From positions 1-61,359 of the forward strand of contig MVRN01000059.1 of assembly GCA_002067965.1 (NCBI GenBank): a DNA stretch of 61,359 nt. The letters are read 5' to 3'. The stretch's first letter is position 1, and each line of letters opens with the position of its first letter. The stretch comes from Pelotomaculum sp. PtaU1.Bin035 (lineage in GTDB: Bacteria > Bacillota > Desulfotomaculia > Desulfotomaculales > Pelotomaculaceae). A program made the translations under genes and the position numbers. This document shows, piece after piece, positions 46,918 through 55,719 of this stretch. The notes under the pieces are model-generated. The model was given only the letters and a program-made list of their open reading frames with translations. It was not told where the DNA came from and did not search any database.

Positions 46918-48432
46918 GTGCCCGGTACCAAAAAGTCATGTCCGTGCGGCAGCGGAAGGCCCTATGAAAAATGCTGCGGAGTGCGGAAGGTTTACTATTC
47001 TCTCGACCAGGTCAGGTGGCGTCACGCTGGCCAGGAACTGCGGCGTAAACTTGGCGAATTTGCTGATCAGCCTTCTTTTGCTTGGGACGCGGCCCGTGCT
47101 CAAGATATGTACCTGGGCTGCATCGACCAGCAGTTAGTGGTGCAAGACGATGATTTTACTATGGAACGTTGTTTTGAGTGGTTTATTTTTGATTATTATA
47201 TTTCAAGCGGGTTGACTATAATTGAAACCTTTTGGGAGGATTACCCTTACCCCCTGAGTGATTATGAGAACATATTGGTCAAGGAATGGGCGCTTTCACG
47301 AATTTCTCTGTATGAAGTTAATGGAGTTATACCGGCTGAAGGGCTTATAATAAAGGATTTATTAAGCCGAAAGAAACTAAAGGTTCGCGATATCAATGCT
47401 GCCGCAGATATAAAAACAGGTAGTATTCTGTTGATGAGGGTACTAAAAGTTGGGGAAGAATACGAGTTTTCTACCAGCGGTTTGGCTTTGCCTGACTGGT
47501 GTAAAGAACCGCTTTTAAAACGGCTGCAACAGGATCGCCGTCAATATTATAATGATAAAATGACAAGTATACGGGGATGGGGAGCTTATCTTAAAGAACG
47601 AGCCCACAAGATTAACGCCTGGGTTATGGAATTTGGAACTTCCAATCCCCCTTGCAGAAGCAATTTCACAGAAAGGATGCAGTACAGGACAGTATTCGCC
47701 ATAAATAACTGGCAGGAATTATTGGAGTATCTTAAAAAAACTGATTCATTTATACTTATTCAAGACTTAAGAGATCGTTCAGGTACATTTCAGCAGGCAG
47801 TGGCAGCCTGGCTCGGTGAGCCCCGTTTAAGAAACGGGAGTGATGAGTCCAAAAAAGAAGGACTGCGCCGGGTATTGGGCAGTCTTACTCTGATGCCCAG
47901 GTTTGTAATGATTACAGCGGATTCGCCAGGGTTATTGTCACAAGGCAAAAAATTCTTAATGGCTAAGTTTAAAGAACTTGTTGAAGAAAGCGTGGATGGT
48001 TTCCCGTGCCTGTGGGCCACTCCCGCTGATGTCATTGAAGATTATTCATGGCCCGCGCCGGGCTACGCCGCCGTGGCGAGACGCGTTCGGGAGGGATTTC
48101 AGTCGCTTGGATACAGCACTAAGCAGCAGAAAGGCGCTATGAAGCTTTGGCTTGATTTCTGTTCAAAAGAGCAGCCATCCGTCCGAAATCCGGCTGTTTG
48201 GGCAGCTGCGGTAATATATACTTTTGCCAGGCTGGAAATGGAAGAAGGATTAAAGCAACAGGATCTGGCAGGGCAATTTGGTGTTGCTCCTTCCACTGTC
48301 TCCATAAAGTTCAGGCTGCTTTGCCGGTCTTTGGATCTGGTTGCTTTCGACAGGCGTTATTCTACAAAAAAGCCGCCTGTTAAAGGGCGAAGGAAAAACG
48401 AACCGCGGCTGCTGGATAATCCGCGATTGTAA
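46918..48432 (+). CDS. Unrecognised protein with N-terminal SEC-C motif and C-terminal HTH
   Basis: A 504-residue cytosolic protein. It opens with a SEC-C zinc motif (KKSCPCGSGRPYEKCCG, residues about 5-21), like the tail of SecA but at the N-terminus. The middle is not recognised. The end (about 440-490; LAGQFGVAPSTVSIKFRLLCRSLDL) reads as a helix-turn-helix. GTG 46918 follows GGGGAGGTG and places the SEC-C motif at the very start; 46879 has no ribosome site. A nucleic-acid or ribosome contact is possible from the two motifs, but the role is unknown. Confidence 0.75.
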   Translation: MPGTKKSCPCGSGRPYEKCCGVRKVYYSLDQVRWRHAGQELRRKLGEFADQPSFAWDAARAQDMYLGCIDQQLVVQDDDFTMERCFEWFIFDYYISSGLTIIETFWEDYPYPLSDYENILVKEWALSRISLYEVNGVIPAEGLIIKDLLSRKKLKVRDINAAADIKTGSILLMRVLKVGEEYEFSTSGLALPDWCKEPLLKRLQQDRRQYYNDKMTSIRGWGAYLKERAHKINAWVMEFGTSNPPCRSNFTERMQYRTVFAINNWQELLEYLKKTDSFILIQDLRDRSGTFQQAVAAWLGEPRLRNGSDESKKEGLRRVLGSLTLMPRFVMITADSPGLLSQGKKFLMAKFKELVEESVDGFPCLWATPADVIEDYSWPAPGYAAVARRVREGFQSLGYSTKQQKGAMKLWLDFCSKEQPSVRNPAVWAAAVIYTFARLEMEEGLKQQDLAGQFGVAPSTVSIKFRLLCRSLDLVAFDRRYSTKKPPVKGRRKNEPRLLDNPRL

Positions 48433-48473
48433 TAAGATGCGGAAGACGCGGTTTCTCTTAAGGAGGACTCATC

Positions 48474-49073
48474 CTGACCGAATTAATTGAAGAAGTCTTG
48501 AAAGTAATAACAAACGCCATAGCGGCTATGGGCTACTGGGGAATAGCGATGGGCATGGCCATTGAGAGCGCAAATATCCCACTGCCGAGCGAAGTTATCC
48601 TGCCTTACGGTGGGTATCTTGTGTCCACCGGCAGGCTGGAATTTTACACCGTGGTAATAGCGGGGACAATCGGGGGCGTTGTGGGCTCAGGCCTGTCATA
48701 TTATCTCGGCGTTTGGGGAGGGCGGCCTTTCCTGGTAAAATACGGGCGTTATTTTGGTTTTTCCCTGGAGCACCTTGCCCTGGCCGACAGGTGGTTTGTG
48801 AAATACGGTGAGGCAACGGTCTTTTTTACCCGCCTGATGCCCATCGTACGGACTTTTATCTCACTTCCAGCCGGAATTGCCAGGATGAATTTTTCAAAAT
48901 TTCTGATTTATACTTTCTTAGGTTCACTTCCGTGGAGTTTGCTGCTCACTTATATCGGCCTGGTACTTGGTAATAACTGGAATTCAATCGAGCCCTGGTT
49001 CCACAGGTTGGATGTTGTGGTAGTACTTGGCATGGCAATTGCAATTATTTACTTTTGGCGCAACAAGCGGTGA
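48474..49073 (+). CDS. DedA family membrane protein, apparent CTG start
   Basis: DedA proteins are polytopic membrane proteins, some of which flip or recycle undecaprenyl phosphate or phospholipids. About 200 residues with the family motifs IPLPSEVILPYGGYL, ARMNFSKFLIY and FFTRLMPIVRTFISLPAG. AAGGAGG (48460-48466) is seven bases before CTG 48474, which gives the family-like N-terminus (TELIEEVLKV). The first standard in-frame start, TTG 48498, has no ribosome site. The PAP2 phosphatase gene follows eight bases after the stop, fitting a lipid-carrier recycling pair. Confidence 0.85.
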   Translation: MTELIEEVLKVITNAIAAMGYWGIAMGMAIESANIPLPSEVILPYGGYLVSTGRLEFYTVVIAGTIGGVVGSGLSYYLGVWGGRPFLVKYGRYFGFSLEHLALADRWFVKYGEATVFFTRLMPIVRTFISLPAGIARMNFSKFLIYTFLGSLPWSLLLTYIGLVLGNNWNSIEPWFHRLDVVVVLGMAIAIIYFWRNKR

Positions 49074-49080
49074 TTTATTA

Positions 49081-49656
49081 ATGGAGGAGAAAGTTATTTT
49101 TTTCCTGCAAACTTTTGACGTAAAGTTGTTTGAACGGATAAACCATACGATGCATAATTCTATTATGGATGCTTTTATGCCCCTGATTACCAATACTGGT
49201 GAGGGGGGTCTGATTTGGATTATTATAGGCCTGGCTTTATTTATTTCAAGACGGCCTGGTGTTAAAAAAACCGCTCTTCTGATGCTAGTGGCATTGCTCG
49301 CCAGTTTCCTGGCCGGGGAATGCATAAAGCACATCTTCCAACGGCCCAGACCTTTTGAGACTTTACCTGATGTTGAACTGTTGGTGCGACCTCCTTATTC
49401 TTTTTCGTTTCCATCAGAACATGCGGCAAACGCATTTGCCGCGGGGCTTGTACTGGCGCGGAAACTGCCCGGCCTGGCCTGGTTTTTTATCCCGCTGGCC
49501 TGTGTGATGGCTTTTTCCAGAGTTTATGTCGGGGTTCACTATCCGGCCGATATCTTGGTTGGTTCATTACTGGGGACGGCCTGCGCCGCTTTAATCCTAA
49601 GATATGAATATTATGTTTTCCCGGTGGGCGATAAATTGAAGCCTCCTATCGGTTGA
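49081..49656 (+). CDS. PAP2-family membrane phosphatase (BcrC-like)
   Basis: Probably an undecaprenyl-diphosphate phosphatase or other lipid phosphatase. The 191 residues have about five helices and the three catalytic motifs: KHIFQRPRPF, PSEHAANA, and SRVYVGVHYPADILVG. The start is ATG 49081, just after the dedA stop, with GGTGAT upstream. Coupling to dedA suggests work on the lipid carrier of cell-wall synthesis. Confidence 0.88.
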   Translation: MEEKVIFFLQTFDVKLFERINHTMHNSIMDAFMPLITNTGEGGLIWIIIGLALFISRRPGVKKTALLMLVALLASFLAGECIKHIFQRPRPFETLPDVELLVRPPYSFSFPSEHAANAFAAGLVLARKLPGLAWFFIPLACVMAFSRVYVGVHYPADILVGSLLGTACAALILRYEYYVFPVGDKLKPPIG

Positions 49657-49791
49657 GCGCATGGCTGACGTAAGTTGCTGCGCGTTCCCCGGCATTTTTT
49701 CCCGAGCATAAAAAAGGTGTAATTATTGAATTCTATAGTTATTAATGACATAAAATATATTAAATACTATTTTATTAGGGGGAGTCTTTAA

Positions 49792-50700
49792 TTGTCTTCC
49801 CGGAAGCAATCAAGAATTACAAATATCTGGTCCAAGGTTATTAAAGACGGAAGCGGTAATATCTGTACCAAAGTGGTGGTTGAGGCCACCAGTGCTTTCG
49901 AATACAGGGTCAGCAGACGGGGTAATGATGTTATTCTTAAAGCTGCCGGTGTCGCGGCCAATATGCCGGAGGGAACAATTGAGGTAAATGACGGGTTGGT
50001 GAGGAAAGTGTCCTTGATTCAAACCAGCGCCGGCGAAGCGGTATTTGAGATCCATCCTGAGCATCCATGTGAATACAGGGTGGAAGCGGCTGAAGGAATA
50101 CCGTTTAGGACAGCAATAATTTTAAATTGGGCTTTTTTAATAAAAATGTTTAAAGGCAAGAAGTTGGTAATCGATCCCGGGCACGGAGGAGATGACTGGG
50201 GCGGCAAAGGTCCGGTCAGCCTGATTGAAAAAAATGTTGTGTTGCTTATTGCAAGGGCTGTAGAGGATCTCTTTGGCCAGGTGGGGATTCAAACAGTTGC
50301 AACCCGGGCAGCCGACGAAAATATTTCAGCTGACAGCAGGTTTGAACTGGCCAAGAATGAAAAGGCGGATCTTTTCATAGGTATTCATACTTATTCTGAC
50401 AACAACAGCAAAGTGGGTGGCGCCGCGGTACGTTATAAGCCGTCCTGCAAGGACAGCTTGCTCGTTGCGGGAATGATCAAAGAAGAATTAATTCAAAAAC
50501 TAAAAGTAGCGGATAGAGGCCTCAAGGAAAGTCGGGAACTTGCTGTTCCGGGAGAAATTCCCGGCGTGGAAGTGGAAGTGGTTACGATAACCAACTGGGT
50601 GGAAGAAGGGCTGTTGCGCAGTCCCACCATTCATAAAAAAGCGGCCGAAGGTATTTTTAACGGGGTGAGAAAATATTTTGCCAATATCGGCGGACACTAA
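49792..50700 (+). CDS. N-acetylmuramoyl-L-alanine amidase (Amidase_3), no signal peptide seen
   Basis: 302 residues. The N-terminal ~115 resemble an AMIN-like beta domain (GNICTKVVVEATSAFEYRVSR). The C-terminal part is an Amidase_3 zinc hydrolase: LVIDPGHGGDDWG (first His), LIEKNVVL (Glu), FIGIHTYSD (His). TTG 49792 after GGGGGA starts a polar sequence, with no signal peptide, though substrates of this family are outside the membrane; one hydrophobic stretch occurs near 115. Export may use another start, or the protein may act at lysis. The CofE-like gene follows 11 bases downstream. Confidence 0.85.
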   Translation: MSSRKQSRITNIWSKVIKDGSGNICTKVVVEATSAFEYRVSRRGNDVILKAAGVAANMPEGTIEVNDGLVRKVSLIQTSAGEAVFEIHPEHPCEYRVEAAEGIPFRTAIILNWAFLIKMFKGKKLVIDPGHGGDDWGGKGPVSLIEKNVVLLIARAVEDLFGQVGIQTVATRAADENISADSRFELAKNEKADLFIGIHTYSDNNSKVGGAAVRYKPSCKDSLLVAGMIKEELIQKLKVADRGLKESRELAVPGEIPGVEVEVVTITNWVEEGLLRSPTIHKKAAEGIFNGVRKYFANIGGH

Positions 50701-50711
50701 GAGGTGATAAT

Positions 50712-51356
50712 ATGATATTAGGCAAGATCCCGATCAGGACCCATATTATTACTGAAAAAGATGATATGATAGATGTGGTTAAAAAATATGCGGGTGACGT
50801 CGCGGAACCAGGCGATATTATAGCCGTGGCTGAAAGCGTGGTTGCGATTACGCAAGGCAGGGCCATCCTGCCGGAAACTGTCAAACCGGGTTTGTTGGCC
50901 CGGTTTCTGTGCCTTTTCCCCGGTAAGGACGGAAGCCTCGCCACACCTCAGGCGATGCAGCTGGCTATCAGGGAAAGCGGTAGCCCGCGAGTCCTGCTCG
51001 GCGCCGTTGCGGCGGCATTTGGCAGAATAATTGGCCGCAGGGGTGATTTTTACCGGGTGGCCGGCCGTCACCTGGCTCAGATCGATGACATCGCCGGGAC
51101 TATGTGGCCTTTTGAGAGGCACATTATCCTCGGTCCTAAAGACCCGCATAAAATAGTAAGAAGGATTAAAATAGTTACGGGAGTAGATGCCGTAATCACT
51201 GATGTTAACGATATTAAGAAAGTTGATATTATTGCCGCGTCCGGGGGAGTGGACCAGGAGAGCCTGATAAAAGACCTTGCGGATAATCCTTTTGGAAACG
51301 ATGACCAGCAAACGCCTATTGTAATTTTAAAAATGGCATTAAATACCACTGATTAG
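50712..51356 (+). CDS. Coenzyme F420-0:gamma-glutamyl ligase-like protein
   Basis: 214 residues similar to CofE (IPIRTHIITEKDDMIDVVKKY; DIIAVAESVVAITQGR; GRRGDFYRVAGRHLAQIDD). CofE adds glutamates to F420-0 in archaea and actinobacteria. No other F420 biosynthesis gene is visible. Such stand-alone relatives occur in Firmicutes and may modify another substrate, so F420 use is not shown. The start is ATG 50712 after AGAGGTGA; a terminator follows the stop. Confidence 0.8.
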   Translation: MILGKIPIRTHIITEKDDMIDVVKKYAGDVAEPGDIIAVAESVVAITQGRAILPETVKPGLLARFLCLFPGKDGSLATPQAMQLAIRESGSPRVLLGAVAAAFGRIIGRRGDFYRVAGRHLAQIDDIAGTMWPFERHIILGPKDPHKIVRRIKIVTGVDAVITDVNDIKKVDIIAASGGVDQESLIKDLADNPFGNDDQQTPIVILKMALNTTD

Positions 51357-51393
51357 CATTACTGGTAAACCGGTCACGCATGGAGTAAAGAAA

Positions 51394-51422
51394 GCCCGCA
51401 GCTTTAGCGGGTTATTTATTTC
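51394..51422 (+). terminator. Terminator of the amidase/CofE-like pair
   Basis: CCCGC / GCGGG with a 7-base loop and the tail TTATTTATTT. Confidence 0.7.
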
Positions 51423-51432
51423 CCCCGCAAGT

Positions 51433-51462
51433 TTGAATAACCTTATAAACTTTTGAGATAAT
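51433..51462 (+). promoter_or_regulatory. Possible promoter of the DacF-type gene
   Basis: TTGAAT (51433-51438) and GATAAT (51457-51462) are 18 bases apart, about 60 bases before the start codon. Confidence 0.45.
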
Positions 51463-51522
51463 AATTTTTAGAGAACCGTATCATATAAATGCGGTTCATT
51501 ACAAGTATTTGGGGGAAGTAAA

Positions 51523-52665
51523 ATGTCACTCCGGTTTATTTGCAAAATGGTGGTAATTGCCGCTTTGGTTTATTGCTTATTTTCACCCGGTACTGCTGTT
51601 GCCGCTATGCCAAGGGTTACAGCCGATGCCGCAATACTATTGGATGTTGAAACCGGGCAGGTTTACTTTGCTAACAACCACACGATGAGGCGCGAACCGG
51701 CCAGTCTTACCAAAATTATGACCGCCGTGGTGGCTTTGGAAAACGGCAACCTTAACGATGTTGTTACTATCGGGAGCAAGGCCGCCGGTGTTTCAATGGG
51801 GTCGATCATCGAATTGAGAAGAGGTGAAAAAATTACTCTTGGCGAGTTATTAAAGGCGGCGCTGGTTTACTCCGCGAATGACTCCACCGTCGCCATTGCG
51901 GAGCATGTGGGCGGTGATCATGACCGCTTTGTAACAATGATGAACACGAAAGCGGCAGCGTTAGGGATGTTTGGGACAAGGTACGTGAATACCAACGGTT
52001 TTCATGATCCAAATCACTATACAACAGCTTATGACTTGGCGGTGCTCACCAGATATGCCCTGGGCAATCCCAAGTTCAACGAACTGGTACAGACCAGGGA
52101 GACGACGGTCAGTTGGGTCGAGCCGCCAAATAGGGAGTCAATAATAGGAAATACTAACCGTTTGCTTTTGGGTGGTTATGGAGGAGTAGACGGAGTAAAA
52201 ACAGGTACCACTTCTATGGCCGGAAACTGCCTGATTGCGTCTGCCACCGGAGAGGGACGCAGATTGATTGCGGTAGCGCTTCATAGTGATGATCGTTATC
52301 AGGATTGTATCAATATGTTTGATTATGGTTTCAAGGTAATTCGTGAGGTATTAATTATCAATACCGGCCAGGCCGCGGCAAGCCCTGCCGTAGAAGGCGG
52401 CGCAAGCCCAACGGTTGAAGCGTTGGCTGAAAGAGATCTGGAAATCCGCCTGGACCCTGACGATTTGCCCAAGCTGGAGAGGCGGTTAGAGTTGATAGAG
52501 CCATTGGCCGCGCCGATAAAAAAAGGGCAAAAGCTGGGTGAGGCAGTATATTTTGTTCGCGGTCAAGAATTAGGCCGGGTGAATCTGGTAGCCGGCGCCG
52601 ACGTACTCAGAAAGGGCTGGTATGGGCGGTTCTGGGATAAATTGGTTGAAAATTTGCCTCATTAA
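51523..52665 (+). CDS. D-alanyl-D-alanine carboxypeptidase, DacF/DacB type
   Basis: A low-molecular-weight penicillin-binding protein that trims the terminal D-Ala of peptidoglycan stem peptides. The 380 residues start with a signal peptide (VVIAALVYCLFSPGTAVAA). The active site shows SLTK (about 61), SAN (about 117) and KTG (about 226). A C-terminal beta domain (about 290-375; ERRLELIEPLAAPIKKGQKLG) is the usual PBP5 stalk that ends near the membrane. The start is ATG 51523 after GGGGGAAG. In this group DacF/DacB paralogues often act in spore cortex; which one this is cannot be told. Confidence 0.94.
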   Translation: MSLRFICKMVVIAALVYCLFSPGTAVAAMPRVTADAAILLDVETGQVYFANNHTMRREPASLTKIMTAVVALENGNLNDVVTIGSKAAGVSMGSIIELRRGEKITLGELLKAALVYSANDSTVAIAEHVGGDHDRFVTMMNTKAAALGMFGTRYVNTNGFHDPNHYTTAYDLAVLTRYALGNPKFNELVQTRETTVSWVEPPNRESIIGNTNRLLLGGYGGVDGVKTGTTSMAGNCLIASATGEGRRLIAVALHSDDRYQDCINMFDYGFKVIREVLIINTGQAAASPAVEGGASPTVEALAERDLEIRLDPDDLPKLERRLELIEPLAAPIKKGQKLGEAVYFVRGQELGRVNLVAGADVLRKGWYGRFWDKLVENLPH

Positions 52666-52699
52666 GTAAGTGCGGCTGCTGTATGATTAAGGGAAAGGC

Positions 52700-52728
52700 T
52701 TGACTTTTATAAGTCTATCTGTCAAAAT
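52700..52728 (+). promoter_or_regulatory. Promoter of the tRNA pair
   Basis: TTGACT (52700-52705) and CAAAAT (52723-52728) are 17 bases apart, ten bases before the first tRNA. Confidence 0.5.
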
Positions 52729-52737
52729 ATATTTAAT

Positions 52738-52812
52738 GGGCGGGTAGTTCAGTGGGAGAACGTCTGCTTGACACGCAGAAGGTCGTAAGTTCAATTCTTA
52801 TCCCGCCCACCA
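52738..52812 (+). tRNA. tRNA-Val (anticodon GAC)
   Basis: GGGCGGG pairs with CCCGCCC at the acceptor stem. The anticodon arm is TCTGC-TTGACAC-GCAGA, with anticodon GAC. The T arm is GTAAG-TTCAATT-CTTAT with one G-U pair. A CCA end is encoded. Confidence 0.95.
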
Positions 52813-52819
52813 GTAATTA

Positions 52820-52904
52820 GGAGGGATTCCCGAGTGGCTAAAGGGAGCAGACTGTAAATCTGCCGTCGACGACTTCGCTGGTTCGAATCCAGCTCCCTCC
52901 ACCA
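52820..52904 (+). tRNA. tRNA-Tyr (anticodon GTA)
   Basis: GGAGGGA pairs with TCCCTCC. The anticodon arm is GCAGA-CTGTAAA-TCTGC, with anticodon GTA. A long variable arm, typical for bacterial tRNA-Tyr, and T arm GCTGG-TTCGAAT-CCAGC follow, then encoded CCA. It is seven bases after tRNA-Val, so both share a transcript. Confidence 0.96.
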
Positions 52905-53009
52905 TTTTGCAGCATAATAATTTATTATACTAGCCTTATTTCTTTACTTTAGGAAGGATATTTTATTTTTTCACAATTATTTATTAATGTTAATAAAAGG
53001 AGTGAGGAC

Positions 53010-53408
53010 TTGAGGCGCGTTCTGTTCCTGATGATATTATTTTCTCTGATTACTGCCGGTTGTTCTGCATTGCAAAATCCTGAAGCGTCAAAAAAGACAC
53101 TCACCGAACAAGATGTACGTAACGCTGTAACCGAGTTAGTTAATGGGATAAATAACGGTAATTCTGAAATTGTCAAAAAATATGTCGGTTCCGCCAGTCC
53201 GGTTGCGGATAAGTTAATTGAAAAACTGAAAGGCAACATCAAGTTATCCGATATACGTGATGTATCAATTCAGGGAACAAAAGCTCAGGCAACCGTTACT
53301 TTAGAGGTGGTTCCACTAAAAGTGACTAAAAACGTTACAATGAATTTTGATGTGACAGATGTCCTTCTATTGAATAGCCCGCTGGGCTTATTATCACTCA
53401 TTATATAA
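53010..53408 (+). CDS. Small lipoprotein of unknown function
   Basis: 132 residues. The signal peptide ends in the lipobox LITAGC, so the mature protein should be lipid-anchored through Cys18. The remainder resembles a short NTF2-like or DUF4878-type domain (VRNAVTELVNGINNGNSEIVKKYVG ... KAQATVTLEVVP), seen in many small Firmicute lipoproteins. TTG 53010 is nine bases after AAAGGAGTG. It has its own terminator. No function is known. Confidence 0.75.
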   Translation: MRRVLFLMILFSLITAGCSALQNPEASKKTLTEQDVRNAVTELVNGINNGNSEIVKKYVGSASPVADKLIEKLKGNIKLSDIRDVSIQGTKAQATVTLEVVPLKVTKNVTMNFDVTDVLLLNSPLGLLSLII

Positions 53409-53431
53409 TAATGTTGATATTATTGAGGAGT

Positions 53432-53460
53432 GGAGCGTGAATTTCTGCTCCTTGTTTTTA
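53432..53460 (+). terminator. Terminator of the lipoprotein gene
   Basis: GGAGC / GCTCC with a 10-base loop, followed by TTGTTTTTA. Confidence 0.65.
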
Positions 53461-53559
53461 TATGGTTTTACGATGTTATAAAAGGTAATGGTTGTAAATA
53501 TTTGCTGATTAAAATAAAATAAATGTGTTAATACTTTTAAACTAGGGAGGTATCATTCC

Positions 53560-54402
53560 GTGAATACCGTCAAAGTTTGGTTTCTAATGGGTATCTTATC
53601 GATTTTACTGGTCTTAATTGGCGGTGCAATCGGAGGCAAATCGGGGGCGATGCTGTTCTTTTTAATTTCCCTTGGAACAAATTTCTTCAGTTACTACTTT
53701 AGCGACAAGGTTGCCATTTCTATGACCGGTTCACAGCCGGTTTCTGAGGATCAAGCGCCTGATTTGTACGATGTGGTGCGGAGGCTCACAAAAAGAGCTG
53801 GAGTTCCCATGCCCCGTATTTATATTACACCGTCGCCGCAGCCTAACGCTTTTGCGACTGGGAGAAATCAGGACCACTCGGCTGTCGCCGTTACGGAAGG
53901 GCTATTACGAATATTAAGCCGTAGTGAGCTGGAAGGTGTCCTGGCGCACGAACTGTCTCATATAAAAAACAAAGATATAATGATCGGAACCATTGCCGCC
54001 ACCTTTGCGGGGGCAATTACCATGATTGCTAACATTATCCAGTGGGGCGCCATGTTCGGTATGGGCCGGGATGATGATGAAGGTGGCGGTAGCTTTATTG
54101 GGGCGATCATATTGGCCATTTTGGCGCCGGTTGCTGCTTTAATTGTTCAAATGGCCATTTCCCGTTCGAGAGAGTACCTGGCTGACGAAACTGGCGCTCA
54201 TATCGCCGGCAATGCGGGAGGTTTGGCAAACGCCCTGCTCAAGCTTGAAAGCGCTGCTCAAAGAATACCAATGCAGGTAAACCCGTCAACTTCACATCTA
54301 TTTATTGTTAACCCGCTGTCAGGCGCTTCCATTACCCGGTTATTCAGCACTCACCCGCCTATCAGTGAAAGAGTAAGGCGATTGAACGAAATGAGATTTT
54401 AG
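53560..54402 (+). CDS. htpX: Membrane metalloprotease HtpX
   Basis: An M48 zinc protease of membrane protein quality control. The 280 residues have two N-terminal helices (LMGILSILLVLIGGAIGG; AMLFFLISLGTNFFSYYF), the zinc motif HELSHIKN (about 130), two more helices (IAATFAGAITMIANIIQWG; IIAILAPVAALIVQ; order as listed) and the third ligand region SREYLADETGA. The start is GTG 53560 after GGGAGG. Confidence 0.95.
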   Translation: MNTVKVWFLMGILSILLVLIGGAIGGKSGAMLFFLISLGTNFFSYYFSDKVAISMTGSQPVSEDQAPDLYDVVRRLTKRAGVPMPRIYITPSPQPNAFATGRNQDHSAVAVTEGLLRILSRSELEGVLAHELSHIKNKDIMIGTIAATFAGAITMIANIIQWGAMFGMGRDDDEGGGSFIGAIILAILAPVAALIVQMAISRSREYLADETGAHIAGNAGGLANALLKLESAAQRIPMQVNPSTSHLFIVNPLSGASITRLFSTHPPISERVRRLNEMRF

Positions 54403-54470
54403 TAAAATAAAAAATGAGTCAAACCCTTTTCTTAACGCGCATATACTAATGCATAAGGGGTGATTGTCTG

Positions 54471-55373
54471 GTGGCCCGGATCATTTCTATTGGCACAACG
54501 CAGCATATCGATTTGATAAAGGCTAAACTGGGCCGGGAACTGAAGCTGTTTGAGAGAGACGGGCTAAAGATAAATCTTGAAGAAAGTCCTGCCGGAAAAT
54601 TTACTTTTTTATCCTGCTGTTTGGTCGACTTCCGTGAAAACGGCTGTACGGAAGAAGATATACAAGTAATTTTAAAGAATTATATAGCTGAAATTATATC
54701 AGACATTATCATGTCGCATTGGGAAGCTTTTCTGTTAGAAAATATCATCAGAGAGAATTATTATTATTTCGGTAATGAAGAAAAGAAGATAATATATGAC
54801 TATGCTACAATGCACATCAACAGCAAGTTAGAGGAAGAACCCTGGAAATCGGTTTACTGGGTGAACAGAAAAAATAAGATCCTGCAAAAGATATCGGAGT
54901 TTTTGAATTTTAATAATCATATTGTCATTGACGGGTTTATCCGTTTCAGGCTAAAAGAATATCTTAGTGAGTTGAGGGAAGCCGCGGATAAAGCTGTAGA
55001 CGACTTTCTTATGGAAAGGGAATACAAGGAGTTTATACAGCTCTTAAAATATTTCGTAGAGATTCAGGAACCGCAAATAGATATTGTGCATGTGCTGATC
55101 AATTCTAGCGGGGTATTTAAGCTGTTTGACGGTAATATGCGGCCTATCAGAAGCGATTGCTTGGGAGGCTTTATATTAGACTTGATGGACAGCGAAGTGA
55201 ATTATGAAGATCTGTTGATCGGTGTTCTAGTCACCGTCGCGCCCAAGAAAATAACGCTCCATTATAAAAAGGACAAGTGGAAGCAGGCCATGGAAACCAT
55301 TAATAACGTATTTGCCGGTAGAGTTAATGAATGCGTGGGCTGCCACCTTTGCAACCCTTTATTGAACAATTAG
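54471..55373 (+). CDS. ytxC: Sporulation-associated protein YtxC
   Basis: A 300-residue cytosolic protein of the YtxC family, found in endospore formers and usually next to thrS as here. No catalytic motif is known. Recognisable stretches are CCLVDFRENGCTEEDIQVILKNYIAE, ENYYYFGNEEKK and VIDGFIRFRLKEYLSEL. The C-terminus has a CVGCHLC group that could bind metal. The start is GTG 54471 after AAGGGGTGA. Its presence is the best single sign that the organism sporulates. Confidence 0.85.
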   Translation: MARIISIGTTQHIDLIKAKLGRELKLFERDGLKINLEESPAGKFTFLSCCLVDFRENGCTEEDIQVILKNYIAEIISDIIMSHWEAFLLENIIRENYYYFGNEEKKIIYDYATMHINSKLEEEPWKSVYWVNRKNKILQKISEFLNFNNHIVIDGFIRFRLKEYLSELREAADKAVDDFLMEREYKEFIQLLKYFVEIQEPQIDIVHVLINSSGVFKLFDGNMRPIRSDCLGGFILDLMDSEVNYEDLLIGVLVTVAPKKITLHYKKDKWKQAMETINNVFAGRVNECVGCHLCNPLLNN

Positions 55374-55404
55374 GCTTGTGGTATTTTATGGCTAATTTGT
55401 TATG

Positions 55405-55433
55405 TTGACAAAAAGGCGGTTGGTCAATATAAT
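55405..55433 (+). promoter_or_regulatory. Promoter of thrS
   Basis: Perfect consensus TTGACA (55405-55410) and TATAAT (55428-55433) with 17 bases between them. Transcription would start near 55440, at the head of the T-box leader. Confidence 0.85.
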
Positions 55434-55439
55434 ACTGTA

Positions 55440-55697
55440 ATAATATTGTAAACTGGTATTGAAAAGGAAGAGTAAATCCATTATGTTCATCAGAGAGAAA
55501 GTGCCGAGTCTGCAAGCATTTTCAGAACAATGGGTTGAAAACCACCTTTGAACTGCCGGCTGAAACCTCCAGTAAGCCGTGCCGGAAGCAACCGTTAACT
55601 GCGAAAGTGAGGGAGATTATTCTTCCTAATCAGGGTGGAACCGCGGGAATGTCCCGTCCCTGACAATAGTCAGAGGCGGGTTATTTTTATTTTTATT
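55440..55697 (+). promoter_or_regulatory. T-box riboswitch controlling thrS
   Basis: The T-box sequence AGGGTGGAACCGCGG (55632-55646) precedes a terminator, CCCGTCCCTGAC (55653-55664) with GTCAGAGGCGGG (55669-55680), and a long T-rich tail. The leader from 55440 holds stem I; ACC codons in the segment at 55533-55545 could be the threonine specifier, but that placement needs folding. Uncharged tRNA-Thr would pair with the T-box and prevent termination. Confidence 0.9.
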
Positions 55698-55719
55698 GGA
55701 AAAGGAAGTGTAAAGTGTT

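Noticed and set aside
50718-51311. A 197-codon minus-strand frame
   Set aside because: It lies antisense to the CofE-like gene, which has family motifs and a ribosome site.
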